Counted from the first letter of the stretch, positions 1 through 9,154 are shown. The stretch is 64,000 bases of DNA from Chitinophagaceae bacterium (GCA_016722465.1 JADKJC010000013.1:496001-560000), one strand, 5' to 3'. Notes: generated by a model not told the origin, from the letters alone. Translations and numbers: made by a program.

Positions 1-935
1 TCAGCGAAATATACAAAGGTGAACTTGGCAATTTGGATATGGATTACTGGGTGCTGGATTCTAATTTGACCAAAGCAAAAGAGCAATTTAAGGATGCTCC
101 CAAAATGATGAAGGCATTTGAATACTGGTTTGGCCCCTACCCTTTTTACAAGGATGGATACAAACTGGTGGATGCGCCACATTTGGGCATGGAACACCAG
201 AGTGCTATCGGTTATGGTAATGGTTACAGGAATGGCTACAAGGGTACCGACCGCAGCGCCAGTGGCTGGGGATTGAAATTTGATTTTATCATTGTGCATG
301 AAAGCGGCCACGAATGGTTTGGCAATAATATTACCACAAAAGACATTGCTGATATGTGGGTGCATGAAAGCTTTACCAATTACAGCGAAACCCTTTTCAC
401 TGAATATTATTATGGTAAGGAAGCTGCTACTGCCTACATTACCGGTCTCCGTAAGATCATTAAGAATGACACCCCCATCATTGCTCCTTATGGTGTGAAC
501 CGGGAAGGCAGTGGCGATATGTATGATAAAGGTGCCAACATGATTCATACCATCCGGCAGGTGATCAACAACGATGGGTTGTTCAGGAAAATACTGAGGG
601 GATTGAATAAAACTTTTTATCATCAAACTGTAACCGGTAAGCAAATTCAACAGTACATCAACAAACAAAGCCGGATCAATTTTGATAAAGTATTTCAACA
701 GTATTTAACCACCATACAAATACCCGTGCTGGAATACAAACTGGATGGATACAAATTACAATTCCGTTATTCCAACTGTATAAAAGATTTTAACCTGCCA
801 CTGAAAATTAATTTTAAAGGCACCCGCTGGATAAAGCCAACGCAGCAATGGCAAACTCTCAGCGTGTATCCGGAAGGCGACAGCAATTTTTCTGTGGATT
901 CAAATTTTTACATCAATACAAAAAAGGTGGAGTAA
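1..935 (+). CDS. M1-family zinc aminopeptidase, C-terminal part (5' end outside window)
   Basis: The frame is open from base 3, so the first in-window ATG (33) is internal and the true start lies upstream. Counting from that ATG, the zinc site HESGH is at residues 89-93 and the third ligand Glu at 112, giving the HExxH-x18-E spacing of gluzincins. A GMEH stretch at about 52-55 stands where M1 enzymes carry the substrate-binding GxMEN motif. Together these place it in the M1 (aminopeptidase N/leukotriene A4 hydrolase) family, which removes N-terminal residues from peptides. The C-terminal ~150 residues form the usual helical/beta tail. The flippase gene begins 18 bases downstream in the same direction, but no functional link is implied. 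Exact substrate and cellular location cannot be told without the N-terminus. Confidence 0.9.
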   Translation, partial: SEIYKGELGNLDMDYWVLDSNLTKAKEQFKDAPKMMKAFEYWFGPYPFYKDGYKLVDAPHLGMEHQSAIGYGNGYRNGYKGTDRSASGWGLKFDFIIVHESGHEWFGNNITTKDIADMWVHESFTNYSETLFTEYYYGKEAATAYITGLRKIIKNDTPIIAPYGVNREGSGDMYDKGANMIHTIRQVINNDGLFRKILRGLNKTFYHQTVTGKQIQQYINKQSRINFDKVFQQYLTTIQIPVLEYKLDGYKLQFRYSNCIKDFNLPLKINFKGTRWIKPTQQWQTLSVYPEGDSNFSVDSNFYINTKKVE

Positions 936-953
936 ATTGCCGCAAACTTTAGC

Positions 954-2468
954 ATGAGCCAAATAAGAAGGCAAAGTATTATTTCATCGGTGATGGTGTA
1001 TGTGGGGTTTGCCCTTGGCTTTCTCAATACTTACCTGTTTACAAAGGAAGGCGGCTTTACAAGGGAGCAATACGGACTTACCGGCATTTTTATCGCCATT
1101 GCCAGCTTGATGTTCTCCTTCGCTAACCTGGCAATGCCCTCTTATATCTACAAGTTCTATCCTTATTACAATGATAATTTAGATAAGAAGCGAAATGATA
1201 TTCTTACCTGGGCCCTCCTCGTATCGCTGATCGGTTTTTGTTTCGTTGCTTTTGCAGGTTATTATTTCCGGGATATTGTGTTCCGTAAGTTTGGCCATTC
1301 GCCCGAGCTGATTAAATATTATTACTGGATATTACCATTCGGGCTTGGCCTTACGCTGTTTGGTATTTTAGAAAGCTATGCCTGGCAGTTAAAAAAATCT
1401 GTATTGACCAATTTTTTAAGGGAAGTGCAGTTTCGCCTGTTCACCACCATTTTGATTGTACTAACTTTTGCCGGCCTGCTGGCCGACTTTGATATTTTCA
1501 TCAAGATTTATTCTTTTACCTATCTCGCCATTGCATTGATACTGCTATTCTATATGCTTGCAAAAGGTTACATCCACCTTACTTTTAAAGTGAGCATTGT
1601 AACCCGTAAGTTTTATAAAAAGATACTGACCCTGGTAACTTTTGTATATGGCGGAACCCTTGTGTATGCCATTTCCCTTGTATTTGATTCATTGGTGATA
1701 GCCTCCGTCCTTGAGGAAGGTCTTGCTGCGGTAGCTGTTTATTCACTGGCACAGAATGTTGCCAGCCTTATCCAGGCACCTCAACGGGGCATCATCTCCT
1801 CTTCCATCGCCGCATTGTCGCAGGCATGGAAAGACAAGGATATGACAAGGATTCAACGCATTTACAAACAATCTTCCATCAACCAGTTATTGTTTGCCAC
1901 CGCCATGTTTTGTTTGATATGGCTCAATTTTACCGATGGGGTGTTCACTTTTAAAATGCAGAAGTCCTATCTTGATGCCCGCTGGATATTTTTCTTTATC
2001 GGGCTATACCGGATCATTGATATGGGTACGGGTGTCAGCAGCCAGATCATTGCCACTTCCACCCGCTGGAAGTTTGAATTTTATACTGGTATCATTTTAT
2101 TACTCATCACCCTTCCGCTTAATTATGTTTTAACCAAATATTATTACGGCATTATTGGCCCCGCCATTGCCAATCTTTTTTCCTTTACTGTTTACAATGC
2201 CATCCGTTACTGGTTCTTAAAAACCAGGTACAACCTGCAGCCATTTACCCGGCATACTGTGTTGACCATTGTGTTAGGTACTGCCTGTTTCTTTATTTGT
2301 TATTTATTGTTCAATCAATACCAGGGCTTTGGCTGGATTGTAATCCGAAGTAGTTTATTTATTTTATTATTTATTACTGGTACTGTATTGCTTAATTTAT
2401 CTGCAGCCATCACGCCGGTATGGCACACCGTTTTAAAACGTACAGGCATAAAAAAAGGAGAATCTTGA
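954..2468 (+). CDS. Polysaccharide flippase, Wzx/MATE-like (MOP superfamily)
   Basis: A 504-residue, very hydrophobic protein with roughly 12-14 predicted membrane segments and short charged loops, typical in length and pattern of oligosaccharide flippases (polysaccharide_synt family). Such proteins move undecaprenyl-pyrophosphate-linked oligosaccharides from the inner to the outer leaflet of the inner membrane. It lies 18 bases after the M1 peptidase gene and about 10 kb from the polysaccharide locus, on the opposite strand, so a role with that locus is possible but unproven. The start at 954 is the first ATG, right after the previous stop. The stop codon lies inside a terminator hairpin. 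The assignment rests on overall hydrophobic pattern and family resemblance; substrate unknown. Confidence 0.85.
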   Translation: MSQIRRQSIISSVMVYVGFALGFLNTYLFTKEGGFTREQYGLTGIFIAIASLMFSFANLAMPSYIYKFYPYYNDNLDKKRNDILTWALLVSLIGFCFVAFAGYYFRDIVFRKFGHSPELIKYYYWILPFGLGLTLFGILESYAWQLKKSVLTNFLREVQFRLFTTILIVLTFAGLLADFDIFIKIYSFTYLAIALILLFYMLAKGYIHLTFKVSIVTRKFYKKILTLVTFVYGGTLVYAISLVFDSLVIASVLEEGLAAVAVYSLAQNVASLIQAPQRGIISSSIAALSQAWKDKDMTRIQRIYKQSSINQLLFATAMFCLIWLNFTDGVFTFKMQKSYLDARWIFFFIGLYRIIDMGTGVSSQIIATSTRWKFEFYTGIILLLITLPLNYVLTKYYYGIIGPAIANLFSFTVYNAIRYWFLKTRYNLQPFTRHTVLTIVLGTACFFICYLLFNQYQGFGWIVIRSSLFILLFITGTVLLNLSAAITPVWHTVLKRTGIKKGES

Positions 2469-2480
2469 TTCTCCCTTTTT
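2451..2480. terminator. Bidirectional intrinsic terminator overlapping a stop codon
   Basis: GGAGAATC (2457-2464), a TT loop and GATTCTCC (2467-2474) form an 8-bp perfect stem flanked by six A (2451-2456) and five T (2476-2480), so it can end transcription on both strands. It separates the converging flippase (+) and C40 peptidase (-). The last codons and TGA stop of the flippase lie within the hairpin. Confidence 0.85.
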
Positions 2481-2500
2481 AACTTATTACTTATAACTTA

Positions 2501-3217
2501 TTATTTCCTTACCCTTCCGCCGCCTAAAAATTTCCTGCTGTAATAATCATCTGTAAGACTGCTGATGGTAACACCATAGCTGGTGCTGCTGTGTACAAAA
2601 TAATTATTGCCAAGGTATAAGCCTACATGACTGATACCACCTCTCGTATTGAAAAATACCAGGTCTCCTTCCTGCAGGTCTTCATTGGCAACCATATCAC
2701 AAGCCTGGAACTGATCTCTTGCCGTACGGGGTAATGTAGCATGGTAAACTTCCTGGGTGAGTTTACCGGTGAATGCACTGCAATCAATACCATCACGGCT
2801 GCTTCCGCCATAACGATATCGGGTAGCCCACCAATCTTCGATAAAACTGTACAAAGTAAAATTGCTCACTGCTTCCACTTCCACATCCATGAGCAGCGCA
2901 TATTTAAATTGCAATGAAGAACATTTTTCAATGCTTGTGTTGGTGGAAATTGCTTTTACTGTTGCCGGAGAAGCAGGAGCCTTATACTCTTTCACCGACA
3001 GGGGCAACGCTGCATCCTGGCCTTCTGTGCTGTTATAGCCACCATCATTGGCTACCCTGTCAGGAGTAATTTCAATGCTGTTAATAAACTTTAATGAATT
3101 GCCGGGCTTTGCTTGTCCGCTTAACTGCTCAAGGTTTGCATTGGTTTGAGCGTTGGTTTTAAATGATGTTCCTGTAAAAATGCCAGTGGCAACAGCAACA
3201 ATAAATAAGTGTTTCAT
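2501..3217 (-). CDS. Secreted C40 (NlpC/P60) peptidoglycan endopeptidase
   Basis: 238 residues. An N-terminal signal peptide (about residues 1-23, ending at NAQ) is followed by a ~100-residue linker and a C-terminal NlpC/P60 domain. The catalytic Cys146 (DGIDCSAF), His197 (ISHVGLYL) and His209 (FVHSS) are visible, as is the usual GDLVFF strand between them. Enzymes of this family cut D-gamma-glutamyl-meso-diaminopimelate bonds in cell-wall stem peptides in the periplasm. The start at 3217 is supported by the signal peptide and sits inside an inverted repeat. The gene stands alone, convergent with the flippase, with a 546-base gene-free stretch upstream. Confidence 0.92.
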   Translation of the reverse strand: MKHLFIVAVATGIFTGTSFKTNAQTNANLEQLSGQAKPGNSLKFINSIEITPDRVANDGGYNSTEGQDAALPLSVKEYKAPASPATVKAISTNTSIEKCSSLQFKYALLMDVEVEAVSNFTLYSFIEDWWATRYRYGGSSRDGIDCSAFTGKLTQEVYHATLPRTARDQFQACDMVANEDLQEGDLVFFNTRGGISHVGLYLGNNYFVHSSTSYGVTISSLTDDYYSRKFLGGGRVRK

Positions 3218-3241
3218 ACGTAAAACATGTTTACACGTATG
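3215..3241. promoter_or_regulatory. Inverted repeat covering the C40 peptidase start codon
   Basis: CATACGTAAA (3215-3224) faces TTTACACGTATG (3230-3241), an imperfect palindrome with a two-base insertion in one arm. It includes the ATG of the minus-strand gene, so it could be an operator or an RNA hairpin that hides the start. Seen by eye; function inferred. Confidence 0.35.
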
Positions 3242-3763
3242 TACGACTTAATCTTGTGTTATTTGCTCATCTGATGTTTCTTTACATTTAACCGCTTAGC
3301 TATAATCTTCCCTGAATCTTGTCCTACAAACAAATTAATAAAATGGTTTCTTTGGTAAGGCTGCAAAGGTAACGTCTGAAGTTGAACAATGCAAGCCTTT
3401 TTAATTGTTTTTTAAGGAATGAATATGAAGCTGTGGGTTGAGAACGAAGTGGTTAGCCTGTTTACTGCTTAATTTATTATTGAAACATGGTGTGCAATGG
3501 AAGCAGTTTAATCAAAATTAAACTGCATAGAAGGCTTTCTTTTTTCTTTTACGTACACTTTTATAACGAAACAGGAATGTAAATTACAGCCGCAAAAATA
3601 AAAAAGATTTTGGCTGCCTGGTTCAGCGTTCCCGGTAGTACATGAAATTGTATACTTCATAAACAGTAACAAAATCCACTGTAAAGAAGAATAATTATAT
3701 AGAAAGTTGTTTATCTTTATATGAAGTATAAGCCCTTTATTTTATTCACCCAATTGCGACTGT
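3242..3763. other. Gene-free spacer, AT-rich
   Basis: This 522-base spacer lies between the C40 peptidase (leftward) and the response regulator (rightward). No coding frame of useful length and no clear hairpin terminator was found. It must contain both divergent promoters. The only -7-like box noticed before the regulator is TATCTTTA at 3712-3719, without a matching upstream element. Confidence 0.5.
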
Positions 3764-4390
3764 ATGAAAAAGTTTTTGCTTGTAGATGATCACGTTGTCG
3801 TTCGCTCCGGCATTAGAGGGTTGCTTTCAGAAATATATAAACCATGTGAAGTTTTTGAGGCACAGGACACAGAGACTGCTACTCAAAAATTAAAAGAAGG
3901 CAAGTATGACCTGATTATCATGGATATTCAGATGCCCAACAGCGACAGCCTGGGTCTTATGGAATATATACATATCAAGTACCCCGATGCAAGGGTGCTT
4001 ATCTTTTCTATGAGTGCAGAAAATATTTATGCAAAACGTTTCCTGAAGGCCGGAGCCAGGGGATTTTTATCCAAAGACTCTTCATTAGATGAGATAAAAA
4101 AAGCCATTAACCTTGTTTTAAATAACAGGAAATATGTAAGTGAAGCACTGGCTGAACTACTTGCTGATGGTTCTTTTTCCGATTCCCCGGATAACCCTTT
4201 TGAAAAACTATCCCACCGGGAATTTGAAATTGCTTCTTTACTGCTTTCGGGTAGTAAGGTAAGTGAAATATCCAAATCACTAAGCCTGCAAACTTCAACT
4301 GTTGGCACCCACAAAGCAAGGGTGTTTGAAAAGCTGGGTGTTGACAGCCTGCTTGAATTGAAAGAGCTTGCAAACAGTTATAAAATTTAG
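3764..4390 (+). CDS. NarL/FixJ-type response regulator
   Basis: 208 residues. An N-terminal receiver domain (about 1-120) has the acidic pair DD at 8-9, the phospho-acceptor Asp54 in IIMDIQMPN and a Lys in the FLSKD loop near residue 105. A C-terminal LuxR/GerE helix-turn-helix (about 143-205) follows, with the usual LSHREFEIASLLLSG and TVGTHKARVFEKLG helices. It is a transcription factor activated by phosphorylation. The HisKA_3-type sensor kinase at 4970-6476 on the same strand is its likely partner, with a cupin gene in between. The gene is intact, unlike its two neighbours. Target promoters are unknown. Confidence 0.93.
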   Translation: MKKFLLVDDHVVVRSGIRGLLSEIYKPCEVFEAQDTETATQKLKEGKYDLIIMDIQMPNSDSLGLMEYIHIKYPDARVLIFSMSAENIYAKRFLKAGARGFLSKDSSLDEIKKAINLVLNNRKYVSEALAELLADGSFSDSPDNPFEKLSHREFEIASLLLSGSKVSEISKSLSLQTSTVGTHKARVFEKLGVDSLLELKELANSYKI

Positions 4391-4544
4391 TACAGCCGTC
4401 AATTCTGTAGCATTTTTTTCCAAAGCATATAAGTTATTACCTGAAGTTTTTTTGTGCCTGCACACTAAGTAAAACATGTGAATTATACAACTCTTTTCAG
4501 GAATTGTATAAGAGCTGTTACACAATAAATATTCAACTTTAGGA

Positions 4545-4927
4545 ATGACTAAAGTTGTAACAAAAATAATACGAAAGAAGAAAGATATCCCGGATAATGG
4601 CGAACTGGAAAATCAAAATCTCATATCATTCTTGAGATCATAGAGTATGTACCCAATTCGGTGGTCATAAAAACTATTATTAAAAAATCTACCGGCAACA
4701 TCAGTGTCATGTCGTTTGACAGCGGAGAAGGGCTCACCGAAAAGATATCTCCTTTTGATACCTATGCCCAGATCATTGAAGGCAAGGCGGAAATCATTAT
4801 CGACAAAGTTTCTCATCATCTTAAGTCCGGCGACGGCATCATCATACCAGCCTACCTGCCCAACCATATAAAGCCAAATGGCCGTTTTAAAATGGTACTC
4901 ACCATTATTAAAAGCAGTATTGATTAA
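4545..4927 (+). pseudogene. Small cupin-domain protein, split by an apparent frameshift
   Basis: The reading frame from ATG 4545 encodes a charged N-terminus ending at a stop near 4641-4643. The frame ending at 4927 encodes a typical small cupin (EYVPNSVVIKTIIKK, then SPFDTYAQIIEGKAE and GIIIPAYLPN). One extra base between about 4607 and 4636, for example in the A4 run of GGAAAATC, would join them into a single protein of about 126 residues, the normal size of this family. The intact half has no good start of its own except GTG 4661, which would remove the first strand. Such cupins often bind small ligands or metals; the role here is unknown. It lies between a response regulator and its probable sensor kinase. 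A sequencing error is more likely than decay. Confidence 0.7.
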
Positions 4928-4969
4928 ATACCTGCCTGCAGGAAAAGCACTAGCACTAAATGTTAAACT

Positions 4970-6476
4970 ATGCAACCCGGAAACATGTCATCACAAATAC
5001 TTTCAACGGATAATATAGCAAAAGCTTTCAGGCAAAACCGATATACAACTTCACCTGTTACTGAAACCTTAACCAATGGTTTTTTACGGTTGACCACAAC
5101 TGGAAAGTCAAATACTGGAATAACGCAGCAGAAAAATTACTCGGAGTACCGGCAGCCGAAATTGTAGGGAAAAATATCTGGGAAAAATTTGCAGGCCTGA
5201 TCCCGGTAGAATTTTACACCGTGTATCAAAATGCTTTTTTGCAAAACATACCGGTGCATTTTGACGAATATTGGGGAGAAATGGGCGCCTGGTTTAGTGT
5301 AGTAACCTATCATTGCGGAGATACGCTTTCCGTATCCTTTAAAAGCAGCAATAAGCCGCATGCAGAATATCCTGAAAATCCTTACCAGCGACTGAAAGTG
5401 CTTACGGAACTGTATAAATTCGTTACAGAAATCACCAACGATTGTTTGTGGGAATGGGATTTGGCTGGGGAAGAATTATTTTGGATAGATGGCGGACACA
5501 AAAGGGTTTTTGGTTACCCGATAGAAAATTCGCTGATACCTCAGCGTTTTTGGGAGAGTTGTTTGCATCCAGATGACAGGCAAAGAGTGTTATTGAAGCT
5601 CAATAAAATCATCGCCGATGGCAATACAGATACCTGGCAGGATGCATACCGGTTTAAAAAACTAAATGGTGAATACGCCCATGTTTTTGATCGGGGGCAT
5701 ATCATTTACAAGGAAGGAAAAGCCAGCAGGATGATTGGTGCTACACAGGATATTACTGAAAAAGTGTTACTGGAAATAAAACTATCAGAGGAAAGGGCAA
5801 CAAAGCAGCGGGAAATAACCCGGGCCGTATTGACTGCACAGGAAAATGAAAGAACTGAAATAGGAAAAGAACTGCATGATAACCTGAACCAGATGCTGGC
5901 CATTACCAAGATGTATATAGAAATGGCTAAATCAGACCTAACAAAAAATCCTTGTACCTCGATAAATCTTCGGACCTGGTTTCAACTGTTATCGAAGAAA
6001 TCAGGGCGTTGACAAAGAAACTGATCATACCGGGAATAGAAATTACGGGGTTGTTTGATAATATTAAAACCCTGGTAGACGACCTGCTGCTGATAAACCC
6101 GATAGTAATTGATTTTAAAGCAGTGCATATCAGTGAAGCTGAAATTAATGAAAAACTCCAGATCAACATTTACAGGATAGTACAGGAACAAATAAATAAT
6201 ATACTAAAGCACTCAAAAGCCACCCGTGCTGAAATCATTTTATCAAAAGAAGGAAATAATGTGATATTGGTTATTTCAGACAATGGCATTGGCTGCAACA
6301 CAGCAAAGAAAAAAAATGGTGTTGGTATCAGGAATATTTTCAGCAGGGCTGAATTGTGCCACGGCGATATCGCAGTAACATCCAAACCTGGTAAAGGCTA
6401 TTTGATAAAAGTAATACTTCCCCTAGTGCCCAACAGGCACAAGGGGAAGTTACCCGTTCCTGTAAATAAGGCTTAG
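4970..6476 (+). pseudogene. PAS-PAS sensor histidine kinase (HisKA_3), two apparent frameshifts
   Basis: Three overlapping frames make one kinase of about 500 residues. Frame 1 starts at ATG 4970 and ends in ETLTNGF. Adding one T to the T6 run at 5080-5085 continues into FFTVDHNWKVKYWNNAAEKL, a classical first PAS domain. A second PAS (PAS_3 type) covers roughly 5390-5760. The HisKA_3 box follows (ENERTEIGKELHDNLNQ, phospho-acceptor His), then a one-base loss in the A6 run at 5943-5948 before the HATPase_c domain (NILKHSKATRAEI, then DNGIG and GVGIRNI). No membrane segment was seen, so it is probably a cytoplasmic sensor. The likely partner is the NarL-type regulator at 3764. Both breaks are in homopolymers, so the gene is probably intact in the cell. 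Confidence 0.82.
6416..6450 (+). other. Long hairpin inside the 3' end of the sensor kinase gene
   Basis: ACTTCCCC (6416-6423) and GTGCC (6426-6430) pair with GGCAC (6436-6440) and GGGGAAGT (6443-6450), a 13-bp interrupted stem with loop CAACA. It lies in codons for the last residues of the kinase. There is no T-run after it, so it is not a standard terminator; it may stabilise the mRNA 3' end. Confidence 0.5.
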
Positions 6477-6657
6477 CGCTGTTATCAGCAACTGATTAAA
6501 TATGTTGCAGTAATAAATTCACATTTTTTCCAGCTTAATAATTGATTTGCCATTTACACCTGCTGACCAAAATCAGCCGGTTTCATGATTATTGTCCTTT
6601 ACCACAATTCACTATCCTCTTACCTTGGTTTCTTTTGTAAGCAAGAAAATACTTAAT

Positions 6658-6885
6658 ATGCAAGAACCTGATCTGCAAATTAAAATTGGAGAAAGAATCA
6701 GAACACACCGCATCAAGAAAAACATGACTCAAAATGACCTTGCCATTGAGTGTAAATTTGAAAAAGCCAGTATGTCCAGGATCGAGTCGGGTAAATCAAA
6801 TCCTACCATACGCACTTTGTACAAAATATGCAAAGCACTGGATGTCCAAATCACCGAGCTGTTTAAAGATAAAGGAATGCTGTAG
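6658..6885 (+). CDS. Small XRE-family DNA-binding regulator (copy 1)
   Basis: 75 residues that are almost entirely a helix-turn-helix of the Cro/C1 type (GERIRTHRIKKNMTQNDLAIE, then ASMSRIESGKSNPTIRTLYKI). The frame is open back to 6592, but ATG 6658 is the first ATG and matches the length and N-terminus of the second copy at 7012. It is about 60 percent identical to that paralogue by eye. No toxin-like partner is adjacent, so it looks like a stand-alone regulator rather than an antitoxin. Spacing to the kinase gene is 181 bases. Target unknown. Confidence 0.88.
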   Translation: MQEPDLQIKIGERIRTHRIKKNMTQNDLAIECKFEKASMSRIESGKSNPTIRTLYKICKALDVQITELFKDKGML

Positions 6886-7011
6886 CTTCCCGTTATTGCC
6901 TGTAGAATAAGTACTACGAAAGATTCGCAATAGAATTAGTCTCTTACATGATTTTTTTTGCATCTTTCAGCGTTTAATTCAATATCTTATTTACTATAAA
7001 AAACTATCATT

Positions 7012-7239
7012 ATGGGTGAGATCATACTACTAAGCCAAATGGGCTCAAGGATAAGAGAACTTCGCAAGAACAAGAGAATGACCCAGGATGCACTTGCCGA
7101 AAAATGTGATTTTGAAAAAGCAAGGCTTTCAAGGATTGAAACAGGTCAAACCAACCCTACCATACGTTCTTTATTCAAGATCAGTAAAGCACTTGAAGTA
7201 AACATAGCAGAACTGTTCCCTGAGCAAAGCACTCCCTGA
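7012..7239 (+). CDS. Small XRE-family DNA-binding regulator (copy 2)
   Basis: 75 residues; HTH_3 domain over about residues 9-65 (GSRIRELRKNKRMTQDALAEK, then RLSRIETGQTNPTIRSLFKI). It is paralogous to the gene 127 bases upstream, with the same length and the same block order, so the pair arose by tandem duplication. The recognition helix differs little between the copies, so they may bind similar sites or form heterodimers (inference). The start is the ATG at 7012; a second ATG nine codons later is possible. It is followed by 660 bases without a gene. Confidence 0.88.
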   Translation: MGEIILLSQMGSRIRELRKNKRMTQDALAEKCDFEKARLSRIETGQTNPTIRSLFKISKALEVNIAELFPEQSTP

Positions 7240-7903
7240 ATAAAAATTCCGGAATACCCAACAGCTGCTGCTTTTAGATACATCGTGTTGTGCTGTTGAT
7301 TTGTCAAATTATTGGCTATTTGTTATGCCGCTTGGTGACTTCGGGCCTTTGTGGTTTAAAAAACATGAACCACAAAAACACAAAGGCACACAAAGAGTTG
7401 GCAGTGATTAATTATCATTCAAGAGTTGGCAATAACTTTCAATAGTACAACACGTTAGATGTAATGAAACAGCTGCACACTAACTTGCAACCTGCCTTTC
7501 ATTTTAAATTTCATCCTGCATTCTTTTTTTTACGTTAGTTTTTTTGCTGCCAATGTAATGCGGCGTATCAGTTTTGAAGCAGGCCGGGTTCCATGCAATG
7601 CTGAAATTAACCAAATTACCTTTGTAATGCAGCTATTAGATTCAACAATGTCCCCCGGCACATTAAAATAATTACTGGAATTGTGCTGGTTGAAATAATC
7701 TTAACAGACTGTTTTTTCTATGTATAGCCAACATGTGAACCTTATTTACACAATACATTTCGTAAACCCTGTATCCGTAAAGAACAGATTAATACCTGTT
7801 GAGCAGGAATTTTGATTGAAGTGATAGCAACCAGCTGGCCTATGTTTGTGAAGCGCCGGAAGAAGAAAGGAAAGTAGTAATTACTGTTAGTAAGCGTTTC
7901 TGA
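7240..7903. other. Gene-free spacer with intergenic repeats and no clear gene
   Basis: No convincing coding frame. A short frame ending near 7899 could encode a remnant (AYVCEAPEEERKVVITVSKR) but has no start and no recognisable family. The stretch also holds the repeat listed at 7346-7431. It separates the XRE genes (rightward) from the tail of the nuclease gene (leftward), so it should contain terminators, but none with a strong stem was found. Confidence 0.5.
7346..7431. repeat. Imperfect inverted repeat plus a short direct repeat
   Basis: CCTTTGTGGTT (7346-7356) is answered downstream by AACCACA (7368-7374) and ACAAAGG (7379-7385), so the left arm pairs with an interrupted right arm. The direct repeat AAGAGTTGGCA follows at 7393-7403 and 7421-7431. 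Similar CTTTGTGG-type intergenic repeats are familiar from Bacteroidota genomes; copy number here cannot be tested from one window. Confidence 0.5.
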
Positions 7904-9154
7904 TCACTCCTGCACACTAATATCATTCTGGCTTTGAATATACATGACAGGCGTACCATTCAGGTCATTCACTTTTCCCTTTACACAAATTACTTTCCCC
8001 TTAAGAACTTCTACCAAATCATAATTAAAGTTGATGATGTTCTCTTTCTTTACAAATACGGTAAACACGGTATTGGGAAATTGCTTGTCGAGATTGATGA
8101 GTACATTACCAGCCTTGCTTAATCTTGCGCCAACAACCTTGCCGCATACATTTACAATGTCTTGCCGGCCGCTCCATTGTTTGGCCAACGTGGTATTAAA
8201 ATGATTTCGTGCCAGTTTATCCTGTGGCAAAGGTTCCGCATCGGCATTATTTATAAAAGGCAACCACTCAGCAGCATTGTACTGGCTTTCACATTCTTCC
8301 TGCAAGGCAACTGGTAATTTATTATACAGGTCAAGCCCGGTGGCTTTTTCAATATCATTAATGGAAACAGCAAATGTATTCAGTGGCCTGGTAATATTCT
8401 CATTGGGCATCATAAAACCAATGGCTTTGTGATTGGTAAGATCAAGTACTGCTTTCCAGTACATTTTTGGGATGCTCACTTTGTTCTTTCCCCTTTCAAT
8501 CCTGGGTAATCCGTCTTCCAGCAATGGCCCGGCAACTACATACAATTGTGTTTTGGGATTGCGGAACAAATATCCCCGGATGGCATCTTCCAGGTCGCCC
8601 CAGCTGCCACGGTTAAAGTCGGCCAACTGTGGAGACATGTTTGAATAATAATAAGACTCCGACAAAGCAATCTTACTCCACCTGAAATCTGCAGACGGCG
8701 CCAGGTGGCCACGATCGTAACCAAAGCCATCATATTCCCAGGTACTGTCGGCCTTCATTTTCTTAAGGAAATAATCTTCCTCCACTGCACTACCTGTGCT
8801 AACTTTTTCATCCGGCCTGAAATCATTGGTACGAAACACGGTACCGCTGGTTACATCCGGTGTAATGATATGTGCTACCCACCTGGCCTGTTCAAATTTC
8901 TCTGAATAATCCAACACCAGCGCCGAATGGCGCACCAATTGCTCTCCGGGTTGTATGCCGGGTAAGCCAACCAGGTCAAGATCTTCCTGGATCTTTTCCA
9001 GTTTTAATAATTCTATTTTATCGGATAGCTGCTGGCGTTGCTGCTCAAGCCTGGTTAGGGCTGCATTGGCAAGCCTGAGCTTTTCAGTAATGTCCTGGCC
9101 AAAAATATTCAAATTGGCAAACAGTGCTAACAATAAAAATGACAGGTATCGCAT
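7904..9154 (-). CDS. Secreted DNA/RNA non-specific endonuclease with extra C-terminal domain
   Basis: 416 residues. A signal peptide (1-20, ending FGQ) is followed by a short coiled coil (about 23-58), then an NUC-type beta-beta-alpha-metal nuclease domain (about 75-290). The catalytic motif DRGH is at 147-150, with the Mg-ligand region FNRGSWGDLE (Asn181, Glu189) in order, as in Serratia nuclease. After residue ~335 comes an ~80-residue beta-rich tail (NVCGKVVGARLSKAGNVLIN ... VICVKGKVNDLNGTPVMYIQ) that looks like an OB fold and may bind nucleic acid. Such enzymes degrade DNA and RNA outside the cytoplasm, often for nutrient scavenging. The gene is divergent from the TIR gene at 9268. Nuclease assignment is firm; the OB call is tentative. 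Confidence 0.92.
   Translation of the reverse strand: MRYLSFLLLALFANLNIFGQDITEKLRLANAALTRLEQQRQQLSDKIELLKLEKIQEDLDLVGLPGIQPGEQLVRHSALVLDYSEKFEQARWVAHIITPDVTSGTVFRTNDFRPDEKVSTGSAVEEDYFLKKMKADSTWEYDGFGYDRGHLAPSADFRWSKIALSESYYYSNMSPQLADFNRGSWGDLEDAIRGYLFRNPKTQLYVVAGPLLEDGLPRIERGKNKVSIPKMYWKAVLDLTNHKAIGFMMPNENITRPLNTFAVSINDIEKATGLDLYNKLPVALQEECESQYNAAEWLPFINNADAEPLPQDKLARNHFNTTLAKQWSGRQDIVNVCGKVVGARLSKAGNVLINLDKQFPNTVFTVFVKKENIINFNYDLVEVLKGKVICVKGKVNDLNGTPVMYIQSQNDISVQE

Noticed and set aside
33..35. ATG 33 as start of the M1 peptidase
   Set aside because: The frame is open to the window edge and the family is several hundred residues longer at the N-terminus.
6592..6657. TTG-started longer form of XRE copy 1
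   Set aside because: The paralogue is 75 residues; ATG 6658 gives exactly the same length and N-terminal context.
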